Counted from the stretch's first letter, positions 1 to 6,470 are shown. The stretch: DNA of 6,594 bases from Muribaculaceae bacterium (GCA_009775365.1 VSPM01000111.1:1-6594), one strand, 5' to 3'. Numbers and translations: made by a program. Notes: generated from the letters alone by a model not told the origin.

Positions 1-142
1 AAAGCGACATTTTGCCGGTGTTGATTTTACCGAATTTGTTGGGGAACGATGAATCATAGCTGACAATGATTTCAGCCTTGTTCTGTGCCATAGCAGCTAT
101 CGCCACAAAGCAAACGATGATTGATGTGAGTATCTGTTTCAT
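1..142 (-). CDS. GLPGLI-type exported protein (GLPGLI-D), N-terminal fragment
   Basis: Only the first 47 codons are in the window; the gene continues past the left edge. It begins MKQILTSIIVCFVAIAAMAQ, a typical Sec signal peptide with a basic start, a hydrophobic core and cleavage expected at A-M-A|Q. The mature start, NKAEIIVSYDS, resembles the mature start of the upstream paralog GLPGLI-C (KAQIKVGYEY), and the two signal-peptide coding regions share a 20-nt identical stretch. The diagnostic GLPGLI motif lies outside the window, so the family assignment rests on this N-terminal match and on position in the operon. The ATG at 142 is chosen because the other nearby ATG (150) runs into a stop after two codons. 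If the GLPGLI-C frame is restored, its stop lies 4 bp before this start, which implies translational coupling. A periplasmic location is expected; function is unknown. Confidence 0.72.
   Translation of the reverse strand, partial: MKQILTSIIVCFVAIAAMAQNKAEIIVSYDSSFPNKFGKINTGKMSL
93..112. repeat. Copy 1 of conserved signal-peptide DNA (GLPGLI-D)
   Basis: These 20 nt are identical to 942-961. They encode the CFVAIAA core of the signal peptide in GLPGLI-D. The flanking bases back to the start codon are also similar but carry scattered changes. Since only short parts of the two genes are this close, the match points to a relatively recent tandem duplication or gene conversion of the 5' end. Confidence 0.75.
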
Positions 143-146
143 AATG

Positions 147-202
147 TCATTTGTAATCTGTTTCAAGTAAATCAAAACCATCTTTTCCGCTTTCATACTC
201 TA
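147..202 (-). pseudogene. Out-of-frame C-terminal tail of GLPGLI-C
   Basis: This short stretch lies after the stop of GLPGLI-C. Read in the frame that follows a one-base gain in the preceding A8 run, it encodes IEYESGKDGFDLLETDYK and stops at 147-149 (TGA). The closing residues match the ends of the two intact paralogs in the same operon, YDYLETDYHE (GLPGLI-A) and IDFIETDYHE (GLPGLI-B). The match is too specific to be chance, so this is the natural C-terminus of GLPGLI-C, separated from it by a frameshift. With it, GLPGLI-C would be 281 residues, close to the 289 of its paralogs. Confidence 0.85.
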
Positions 203-991
203 TTTTTTTTGAGAAAGACGCGGTCCGTTGCCACCAAAGTGCATATCGCTCATGCCCTGAAAATTATCATATCTATATCGACAAAGTCTCAGGAACTCTC
301 TTCGAGTTGTCTTCTCATAAGAATATGGTTCATAAACTTTGGTAATAGGCAGATTGACTGATTGAATACCATTGGCTGTGAAATGATGTTGACTTGTGCT
401 GTCAACGGCCTCTAATATTAGACCGGGCAATCCAAGCAGTTTCCATGGCCCAGTGTTCATTGGTACTTCTGGAGTGAACCACGCAGTCCAGTTACGTCCA
501 TGATAGTTGGCAGTCGCCATAATACAGTCAAAACCTAATATCGTCTTTGTGGTGTCATCAACAATAGTCCATTCTCTATCCTCAATTGGTTCTGTATATT
601 TACGGTATTCATGATAAACCATATCCCAGACTTTGAACTTGTCATTATCCCTAACAACATAGAGATCTACCGGCCGACCAACAGGTGAACTGTTTAGAAT
701 CGCCTCTCGCTCTTCTCTGGATTTTTGCATAAGCTCCCCCATCATTAACAACGCTTGCTGGTTATACCATTGATCACCATCTTTAGTGCATTGTGTTGAG
801 TCAAGCCATTGTGTATGGCTATTGTAAAACTTCGAGCAATCTGGCCCGGCAAGAAGTATGAAATCCTGTCTTTTCTCTATGCCCCGAGGGTCGAAAAAAT
901 GATATTCATATCCTACCTTTATTTGTGCTTTCTGCGCTATTGCAGCTATCGCCACAAAGCACATGATGATTGATGTAATTAGTCTATTCAT
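200..991 (-). CDS. GLPGLI family protein (GLPGLI-C), truncated by a frameshift
   Basis: This is a 263-residue exported protein of the GLPGLI family (TIGR01200/PF09697-type), whose function is unknown. The signal peptide is MNRLITSIIMCFVAIAAIAQ, with cleavage expected before or at Q20. The family core runs from about W141 to A195: WTIVDDTTKTILGFDC, then NYHGRNWTAWFTPEVP, then GPWKLLGLPGLILEA, with GLPGLI at 187-192. The N-terminal half (IKVGY, FILLA, SKFY) is closest to GLPGLI-A. The cysteine that precedes GLPGLI in A and B is a leucine here (L186), although C156 is kept. The start ATG overlaps the receptor stop codon as ATGA. The protein ends SQKK at an A8 run, and the paralog-like tail continues out of frame to position 147, so as read it lacks about 18 residues. 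It is probably periplasmic; the bulk of the domain is intact. Confidence 0.9.
   Translation of the reverse strand: MNRLITSIIMCFVAIAAIAQKAQIKVGYEYHFFDPRGIEKRQDFILLAGPDCSKFYNSHTQWLDSTQCTKDGDQWYNQQALLMMGELMQKSREEREAILNSSPVGRPVDLYVVRDNDKFKVWDMVYHEYRKYTEPIEDREWTIVDDTTKTILGFDCIMATANYHGRNWTAWFTPEVPMNTGPWKLLGLPGLILEAVDSTSQHHFTANGIQSVNLPITKVYEPYSYEKTTRREFLRLCRYRYDNFQGMSDMHFGGNGPRLSQKK
203..210 (-). other. A8 homopolymer at the GLPGLI-C frameshift
   Basis: The coding strand has eight A residues followed immediately by TAG. Nine A residues would read through into the conserved tail (QKKIEYESGK...). A -1 ribosomal slip on AAA-AAA, or RNA polymerase slippage adding one A, would have the same effect. The sequence alone cannot tell these from a sequencing deletion. 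Confidence 0.75.
942..961. repeat. Copy 2 of conserved signal-peptide DNA (GLPGLI-C)
   Basis: This is the second copy of the 20-nt identity with 93-112, at the same place within the signal peptide of GLPGLI-C. Confidence 0.75.
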
Positions 992-3567
992 TTTCTGAGA
1001 GATATTGTGATTAACAGCTCGCGACCTCGGAGCCAGCGTTGGCTCTCGAAGGAGGTGAGCTGATTGTATGTTGTATAGTTGTATGTTCGCTGATTGAAGA
1101 TGTTGCTCAACGAGGCGGAGAGTTCCAGCCGCTTATTGAGTTTGTAGATTACCTTTGTATCAAGCAGAAACACGTTTTTGAATTGACCGGCGATAAGTTC
1201 GTTGCGGTAGTGTTCGCCGCTGATGTGCCATTCCCATTTTTTGTGGGGCATGATGTTGAGCAGCAATTCGTTTTCCATATTGCGGAGCCACGAGGCGTTA
1301 ATGCCGTTCATGGACATACGGCTCGATGCCCACTCGAAACGATAGTCGAAACTGAGCCAACGGAGTGGCGAACCATTGATTTTCGCTCCGGCTGACCAAG
1401 AAGTGCCGACCGAATTTACCGAGCTGTTCTCCGAAATCAGGTGCGATTCATTGCGACTGAATGAACCGTTGATGTTTGCGCTACCTCGCATGAAATCAAG
1501 AGTTTTGCCGATTTTTCCGCTTGCCATAAGCATCTGCCAGTCGCTTTTTGCCGACGTGTAGGAATAGACCACATAGTCGCCGTAAAGCTGCTGTGCCAAA
1601 GTGTAAGGCCGGTGGCTCCATGACTGCAACACCATAGCGTTTGCGAATATTCCCCGGCGGGTGTGTTTGTAGGATAGTCTGCCTGATACCCGCTGGGAGG
1701 AAGAATTATAGAAATCATCGACACCGCGACGGAACGAGCGGTAATCAGTCATTACATATCCGGGCTGTATCATGTTGAGATCCATCGGCGAACGTCTGGT
1801 ACCACCGCTCACGCTCATCGAGAAGCGGTTGTTGGGTTTCCAGTTCATGCTCAATGACGGCGAGAAATAAACCTCGCTACGGTTGGCAAGTGCCTTGTCG
1901 AAGGTATAATGGGCGAAGCTGACGGGTGCGTCAAGCGAGAAATTCACCCGCTTCACCCAATACTCGAATTTCGGAGTAGCATAAACCGTGAGATAGTTTG
2001 TATTCAGTACATTCGTTGTCTCGCCCGGTATTTCCTCAGGCATATCCGGCAATTCTGTGTTGAGAGAGCGGAAATAAGCTTTTACACCTCCTTCAAGACT
2101 GATTGTGATACCCTTGACGGAAAAGGCGTATGTAGCACTCTCGTTGGTATAGAACGCATGGTCTTTGACTTGTTGACGCATAACACCATCATTTATAGAT
2201 ACGGAAAGGGTCTGCGGCAGCGACTCCCATTCGTTCCTGCTAATGAAGGTGACAAGGTGTTTGCCGTTGAATCTCTTTATAAGCTTGAAATCATTGCCTA
2301 CATAGTAGTCGGGGAGCGATGCCGTCTGGTCGTTGGGTAGTGAACCGGTTACACCGAGGCATACATTATCCCAGTCAATATTGGTTTTCAGGGTATTGTT
2401 GATAAATGCAGTCTTTTGGTTCAGCTCATAGATAAATTTGCCCGATAGGGAATGTGAGCGGTCAACGCCATTGCGGTCTTCGGTAACGACACGGTTACCA
2501 TCGTTGAGAAAGTAGGTTGTTACGTTTGCCGCCTCTGCGGTGATACGGCTGAATGAGTAGTCAATCTGTGTCTTGAACTCTCCGCGTCCGAGTTTCCAAA
2601 GCGCGTTGGTTGAAACAAGCGCCGAGCGGTTGAACAGTGTGCGTTTCCGGCTGAGGTTAGGAACTCCGGGAAGAGACAGACCGACATATCGGCTCAGGTC
2701 GGTACCACGACGAGAAGCGAAAAAGTCTGTTGCCTGTGCCGAGAGATCTTCTCCGATGTTGTTGGTCTTGAATGTGGTTATATTCTGGAAATTGGGCATT
2801 ACTGCCATTGCAAACAGTTCACCGTCCCATATCGCTCCGTCTGGTTGCCATGAATAGCCGCCTCCGGCATCGCCGTGGAAACTCCACGTTGTCTTTGCCT
2901 TGTTCTTCAGTTTGAGGTTGATAGCCGCCTTGTCTGAGAAGGATATACCCGACAGCACCTGCATCGGCTGATGGTTCTCCATCACCTCTACCGCGCCCAC
3001 ATCCTCGTGGCTGATGCCGTTGGTGGCAATACCGTATTTCCCTCCGAGGAGGTCGGAGCCTTCAATATAGAACTTGTTGATGTCCTCGCCCTGATACTGT
3101 ATCTTGCCGTTGTTGGCAACATCTATTCCGGGCATACGTTTGAGCACATCGCCGATGGAGCGGTCATGTGCCTGTGCGAAACTACCGACATTGTAAGTTA
3201 TAGTATCTCCTTGCTCACGGATTCGATCGGCCTTGACTGTAACCTCTTTGAGAAGAGTCGTACCCGGTTCGAGCTGAACGGTGAGCGGAAACGAAACGCT
3301 GTCGAGAGGAATAGTTTTCTTTGCGAAACTCATCATCGACACCTCCAGTCTGCAACCTGACACCGACGGCAGCGACATGGCGAAACCGCCGTCGCCCTTT
3401 GACGTGGCGTATTTCTTTATCTTGCCGTCCGCTCCCTTGACAATGACGGAAGCCCCGGTCAACGGCTCGTTACTATCCTTGTCAACGACCGTACCCGACA
3501 CATTCACCTGTGCCACGGCACTAACCGAGACAATCAGGCAAAGCATATATGCGAGAAGACGGTTCAT
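988..3567 (-). CDS. TonB-dependent-receptor-like outer-membrane protein with carboxypeptidase-regulatory domain
   Basis: This 859-residue outer-membrane protein has three recognisable parts. A signal peptide (1-20, MNRLLAYMLCLIVSVSAVAQ) is followed by a carboxypeptidase-regulatory-like beta domain (about 22-105; SGTVVDKDSNEPLTGASV, then a GDGGF element). A plug-like domain spans about 105-221 and contains IGDVLKRMPGIDVANNGKIQ, then YQGEDINKFYIEG. The remaining 640 residues look like a beta-barrel of the OMP_b-brl_3 kind, with the usual LSNIFNQRTYNY element near 819 and a last strand RELLITISLRK. No clear TonB box is visible, so TonB dependence is inferred from the family, and the barrel ends in lysine rather than an aromatic residue. 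The start overlaps the end of GLPGLI-B by ATGA, and the stop overlaps the start of GLPGLI-C in the same way. The gene looks more GC-rich than its neighbours. Its likely role is uptake or export of an unidentified ligand; the GLPGLI proteins are candidate partners. Confidence 0.92.
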   Translation of the reverse strand: MNRLLAYMLCLIVSVSAVAQVNVSGTVVDKDSNEPLTGASVIVKGADGKIKKYATSKGDGGFAMSLPSVSGCRLEVSMMSFAKKTIPLDSVSFPLTVQLEPGTTLLKEVTVKADRIREQGDTITYNVGSFAQAHDRSIGDVLKRMPGIDVANNGKIQYQGEDINKFYIEGSDLLGGKYGIATNGISHEDVGAVEVMENHQPMQVLSGISFSDKAAINLKLKNKAKTTWSFHGDAGGGYSWQPDGAIWDGELFAMAVMPNFQNITTFKTNNIGEDLSAQATDFFASRRGTDLSRYVGLSLPGVPNLSRKRTLFNRSALVSTNALWKLGRGEFKTQIDYSFSRITAEAANVTTYFLNDGNRVVTEDRNGVDRSHSLSGKFIYELNQKTAFINNTLKTNIDWDNVCLGVTGSLPNDQTASLPDYYVGNDFKLIKRFNGKHLVTFISRNEWESLPQTLSVSINDGVMRQQVKDHAFYTNESATYAFSVKGITISLEGGVKAYFRSLNTELPDMPEEIPGETTNVLNTNYLTVYATPKFEYWVKRVNFSLDAPVSFAHYTFDKALANRSEVYFSPSLSMNWKPNNRFSMSVSGGTRRSPMDLNMIQPGYVMTDYRSFRRGVDDFYNSSSQRVSGRLSYKHTRRGIFANAMVLQSWSHRPYTLAQQLYGDYVVYSYTSAKSDWQMLMASGKIGKTLDFMRGSANINGSFSRNESHLISENSSVNSVGTSWSAGAKINGSPLRWLSFDYRFEWASSRMSMNGINASWLRNMENELLLNIMPHKKWEWHISGEHYRNELIAGQFKNVFLLDTKVIYKLNKRLELSASLSNIFNQRTYNYTTYNQLTSFESQRWLRGRELLITISLRK

Positions 3568-4433
3568 TCGTGGTAATCGGTTTCAATAAAGTCGATATTC
3601 TCTTTGTATTCTGTTGGTTTAATATTGACAGCGCCTCCGGTCATGGCACTAACCTGAGCGGCCCGGTTGCGGTTCCCATAATCCTTCATGCGCAGGACAG
3701 CTATGCGTGTGCTTTTGAAAATTTTATCGGGGTTCTCGTAAGGGTCTCCGAGCGGTTCGTCGCATTGCTGAATTCCTTTAATTGTGAATCCATATTCGCC
3801 ATCGGCAGTAATAGCCTCCATTATAAGACCGGGCAGACCGCACAGCTGCCACGGTCCATCCTGTACCGGAATTTCGGGTGCAAACCACGCAAACCATTTA
3901 CGCCCGTGATAATCGGCCGTGGCAAGCTGACACTCATAATCCAGCACCGTCTTAGTCGAGTCCTGAAGATTCCATTGCAAATCGTCCATCTCCACAGGAT
4001 AACGATAGCGGTCGCCCATCTGTGAGTCCCAGACTGTAATGGTACGTAACTCAAAATTCTTAATGTTCTTGTAGCGGGAGCCACGGTTTATTCCCATCTT
4101 CTCGCGGATATCAAACCATGTCTCTCCTAAACCTGCGTTCATGTTGGCAATAGCTTTCTGCAAAGCTGCATCGTCAGCCTGTTTAAGCATCATCCTTCCT
4201 TGCGGGTCATTTTCAAGAGAATCTATGCGGTTGGTCTGCGGGTCAAAATAAAATGACTGACCTTGTCCTATTTTTAACACAAAGTCACTATTGTTGGTGA
4301 TGGTGTCACCTGTTTTTGTGTTGATGGTTTTCGACATGGATTCATACTCCGCCTTTAAAAAAGCGCGTGGCGACTCAGCAATCACTGGAAATGTAGCGAT
4401 TAAACAAAATAGATATGTGAGAAATCTTTTCAT
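3564..4433 (-). CDS. GLPGLI family protein (GLPGLI-B)
   Basis: This is an intact 289-residue GLPGLI family protein of unknown function. The signal peptide is MKRFLTYLFCLIATFPVIAE, with likely cleavage after VIA; C10 does not sit in a convincing lipobox. The family core covers about 154-207: WNLQDSTKTVLDYEC, ADYHGRKWFAWFAPEIP, then GPWQLCGLPGLIMEA, with GLPGLI at 199-204. C168 and C198 flank the core and could form a disulfide, as in GLPGLI-A. The N-terminal half differs strongly from A and C. The C-terminus, IDFIETDYHE, is nearly that of GLPGLI-A. Its stop overlaps the start of the receptor gene (ATGA), which couples the two; this pair is the best candidate for a functional unit. The start is preceded by an AT-rich 22-bp gap if the upstream peptidase frame is restored. 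A periplasmic location is inferred. Confidence 0.93.
   Translation of the reverse strand: MKRFLTYLFCLIATFPVIAESPRAFLKAEYESMSKTINTKTGDTITNNSDFVLKIGQGQSFYFDPQTNRIDSLENDPQGRMMLKQADDAALQKAIANMNAGLGETWFDIREKMGINRGSRYKNIKNFELRTITVWDSQMGDRYRYPVEMDDLQWNLQDSTKTVLDYECQLATADYHGRKWFAWFAPEIPVQDGPWQLCGLPGLIMEAITADGEYGFTIKGIQQCDEPLGDPYENPDKIFKSTRIAVLRMKDYGNRNRAAQVSAMTGGAVNIKPTEYKENIDFIETDYHE
3565..3584. repeat. Duplicated gene-junction sequence, copy 1 (GLPGLI-B/receptor)
   Basis: This 20-nt segment spans the GLPGLI-B stop and the receptor start. It matches 5580-5599 (GLPGLI-A/peptidase junction) with one mismatch. Both copies encode the ETDYHE end and the ATGA overlap, so the whole junction appears to have been duplicated. 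Confidence 0.75.
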
Positions 4434-4455
4434 AATTAGTGATAATTAGTAGGTA

Positions 4456-4670
4456 CTATTTTTCTAATTCGTTTGCAATCCATAAAGTCCACTCGTCAAT
4501 ATTATCCGCCAGAGAACTGGGATAATTAATGGGTATTACCACGTCAGGAGCTATACCGGTTTTATCAATGCCGTGATTGGGCAATCTGCACGATCTGGCA
4601 GTTGGTATGGAAATCGGATATCCACTATTGGGCAATGCCGATTCCCTGACTGATGAGCAATCAAGACAAC
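4456..4670 (-). pseudogene. Out-of-frame C-terminal part of the S41 peptidase
   Basis: Downstream of the G5 run, the second frame encodes about 71 residues that complete the peptidase: GCLDCSSVRESALPNSGYPI, later NHGIDKTGIAPDVVIP, and a final DEWTLWIANELEK before TAG at 4456-4458. The G-I-x-P-D-V-x-I-P element is a hallmark of the C-terminal end of S41 peptidases. By contrast, the in-frame end (VVLIAHQSG... to KPV, stop at 4551) has no family resemblance. Restoring one G gives a 375-residue protein whose stop lies 22 bp before the start of GLPGLI-B. Confidence 0.9.
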
Positions 4671-5582
4671 CCCCGTATTTTCTTTGCCATAAATAATAGT
4701 CCTATCAGAAATCGCCTTGGCCTGTATCAATAATTCCTCAGTCGCAGACCCGTTGTTGGCATCTATAATAAAAGCAATTCTGCGAGGCTTCTTACCATCG
4801 TATTTCGGTACTTCAATTTCAATATCCTCTTTGTCGGTCAAGAGTATAAATTCCTTGTGAGTTTTCTTATACTTATCCAGAATCATTTGAGCCTCCGGAA
4901 ATTCGGTAGCTGCTTGTTTAAGATATTCGATATTATTTTTAGACATTCTGAACTCTACACTTTTGGTGGTGCCTGGGTGGTCATACAGCATCGGCAACAA
5001 CGGATGCCAAAGACGTTCATCTCCACCTCCGTTAGAGCGTAAGTCAATGATAAGATTTTCGCAACCTGACGAATTATAATCCCGAATAGCGTTTTCAACA
5101 AATTCCGGTGTTACGGTCTCATTATCAAATTCCGGCAATCTCATCAGATAGGTTTTAGAAGTAGCAGGCTTTGAGAGAGGCTCTGGTAAATACGGATGTA
5201 TTATATCGTATGTCTGGAATTTTCTTCGGTCAGACATATATTTACCCGTCTCACGAAAACTACCCATATCCATTCCGAGATGCCCGTCATCAAACCATGA
5301 ATATAGAAATAGCGCAGCATCAGATCCAGACCGTTCGTTTGTTCCGATTTGCTGTCGAAGTGTCGATACAATCGAGTCGTATTCCTGACGGGTTGAATCG
5401 TTGACATAAGTATCAAAACCGGCATAACTGGTTTCTAATTCCTTAAGCGCAAAATTGAAATCTTCAATGTTTTGATCTACTGAAAGCAAGGAATTATGCG
5501 GATTCGTTCCCGTCACGTTCACTTGTGCCACGGCTTCGACCACAACAAGAAAAAACGACAAATATGCAATTAAATTTTTCAT
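4551..5582 (-). CDS. S41 family serine peptidase (CtpA/tricorn-like), frameshifted near the C-terminus
   Basis: As read this is a 343-residue exported S41 peptidase. A signal peptide (1-20, MKNLIAYLSFFLVVVEAVAQ) should place it in the periplasm. DDGHLGM at 98-104 holds a possible catalytic His101. The central motif NLIIDLRSNGGGDE (176-189) and FIIDANNGSATEE (271-283) are the two classic S41 blocks, the second with nucleophile Ser279. YGKENTG (298-304) follows, where Glu301 could be the third catalytic residue. I see no PDZ domain. After G304 the frame is wrong: the true last 71 residues lie in another frame. The truncated product keeps Ser279 but loses the C-terminal part of the fold and is probably impaired if the lesion is real. 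The start overlaps the GLPGLI-A stop (ATGA). The signal peptide and first mature residues (AVAQVNVTGT) resemble those of the receptor (AVAQVNVSGT). The substrate is unknown; a GLPGLI protein or an imported peptide is conceivable. Confidence 0.9.
   Translation of the reverse strand: MKNLIAYLSFFLVVVEAVAQVNVTGTNPHNSLLSVDQNIEDFNFALKELETSYAGFDTYVNDSTRQEYDSIVSTLRQQIGTNERSGSDAALFLYSWFDDGHLGMDMGSFRETGKYMSDRRKFQTYDIIHPYLPEPLSKPATSKTYLMRLPEFDNETVTPEFVENAIRDYNSSGCENLIIDLRSNGGGDERLWHPLLPMLYDHPGTTKSVEFRMSKNNIEYLKQAATEFPEAQMILDKYKKTHKEFILLTDKEDIEIEVPKYDGKKPRRIAFIIDANNGSATEELLIQAKAISDRTIIYGKENTGVVLIAHQSGNRHCPIVDIRFPYQLPDRADCPITALIKPV
4670..4674 (-). other. G5 homopolymer at the S41 frameshift
   Basis: The coding strand reads ACG then five G residues. 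Six G residues, or a -1 slip here, would join ENTG to GCLDC and restore the S41 C-terminus. The frame break can be placed here because family-like sequence leaves frame 1 and resumes in the other frame exactly at this run. Confidence 0.8.
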
Positions 5583-6448
5583 TCGTGATAATCGGTTTCG
5601 AGGTAATCGTACTTTCGGCTTTCTTCGGTTACGGAAGCATCAACACCTCCGCCAAGTTCATATCCTGTCGCAGCCTTGAACATCGCATTACTATTTTCCC
5701 TGTAATGCCTCTCAGCCCGGAGCATATCAATTCGATCCATCTTTTCATACTCTGTATTGAAAACTGGGTAAATAGGCTGTGAACTTGTTTCAATTCCGGT
5801 AATAGTAAAGCTATGTTGTCCTGACAGTTCACTTGCTTCCATAATAAGCCCGGGCAGTCCGCAAAACTTCCATGGCCCATCTTGTATAGGAATTTCAGGA
5901 GTAAACCATACCGTCCATTTTCGACCATGATAATCAGCAGTCGCCATGATGCATTGATAGTCCAGTATCGTTTTGGCACTATCCTCGGCTATTACCCAGT
6001 CGATTTCAGAGAAAGGTTCATCATAGTACCCACATTCACCCATCCCGGCTTCATCGAAGGTAGTGGAAACATATTTGTCAAAATCTTTAAGAACATAAAG
6101 CCGTGAGTGATAGACAACACCATCCATAGCGCTACGGTCGCGATTTTGCACATATGCTGCGGCAGCAGCATCAAACATCTGCCTTTCCTTTGCTCGCCCC
6201 GATGGTGTGGAAAGCAACGAATCCCTATACTCTGTGCTTGGACAATAAAATTTGCTTTGCTCCTGATTGGCAAGTAGGATAAATGGTGTATTTTTCTCAA
6301 CCACGCCGTCACCGCCACGCAGAAACTTATTGTAATAATTATATCCCACCTTTATTTTGGCACGCGGATATTCCCGTTCTTTCTTCGCGTTAGCTCCGAG
6401 AGCGACGCAAAGAAGAACTAATATTGTGATAAATCTGAGGGCTTTCAT
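5579..6448 (-). CDS. GLPGLI family protein (GLPGLI-A), first gene of the operon
   Basis: This is an intact 289-residue GLPGLI family protein. The signal peptide MKALRFITILVLLCVALGAN is followed by a likely cleavage after ANA. The mature N-terminus has RAKIKVGYNYY, FILLA and SKFY, all shared with GLPGLI-C. The core from about 151 to 205 reads WVIAEDSAKTILDYQC, ADYHGRKWTVWFTPEIP, then GPWKFCGLPGLIMEA, with GLPGLI at 197-202. C166 and C196 may pair in a disulfide. The C-terminus is YDYLETDYHE. It is the promoter-proximal gene, and its stop overlaps the S41 start as ATGA. The leader upstream of the ATG is AT-rich with no Shine-Dalgarno, as usual in Bacteroidota. Downstream of a Crp/Fnr regulator and a palindrome, it probably shares their control. 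Biochemical function is unknown; it is probably periplasmic. Confidence 0.93.
   Translation of the reverse strand: MKALRFITILVLLCVALGANAKKEREYPRAKIKVGYNYYNKFLRGGDGVVEKNTPFILLANQEQSKFYCPSTEYRDSLLSTPSGRAKERQMFDAAAAAYVQNRDRSAMDGVVYHSRLYVLKDFDKYVSTTFDEAGMGECGYYDEPFSEIDWVIAEDSAKTILDYQCIMATADYHGRKWTVWFTPEIPIQDGPWKFCGLPGLIMEASELSGQHSFTITGIETSSQPIYPVFNTEYEKMDRIDMLRAERHYRENSNAMFKAATGYELGGGVDASVTEESRKYDYLETDYHE
5580..5599. repeat. Duplicated gene-junction sequence, copy 2 (GLPGLI-A/peptidase)
   Basis: This is the partner of 3565-3584, with 19 of 20 bases identical. Similarity continues more weakly on the peptidase side: over the first 67 nt of each downstream gene (3501-3567 and 5516-5582), I count 42 matches without gaps, including an identical block encoding the AVAQ end of the signal peptide. 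Confidence 0.75.
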
Positions 6449-6470
6449 TGTTGAATTTAATTAGAATATG

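Noticed and set aside
143..150. Alternative start codon at 150 for GLPGLI-D
   Set aside because: The ATG there reads two codons and then a stop, so the start at 142 with its good signal peptide is used.
1909..2340. Plus-strand open frame of 143 codons inside the receptor gene
   Set aside because: It is antisense to a continuous beta-barrel reading frame and has no signal peptide or domain; it is a shadow frame of the GC-richer receptor gene.
3549..4025. Plus-strand open frame of 158 codons
   Set aside because: It lies antisense across GLPGLI-B and the receptor start. Its translation shows no recognisable domain, and the opposite frame has clear family motifs.
3564..4433. GLPGLI-B as a lipoprotein because of C10 in the leader
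   Set aside because: C10 sits in the middle of the hydrophobic core, too early for a lipobox, and a normal signal peptidase I site follows at VIA.
4551..4669. The in-frame tail VVLIAHQSG...KPV as a genuine variant C-terminus of the peptidase
   Set aside because: It has no resemblance to S41 C-termini, whereas the alternative frame over the same DNA carries the family's G-I-x-P-D-V element and runs to a stop placed properly before the next gene.
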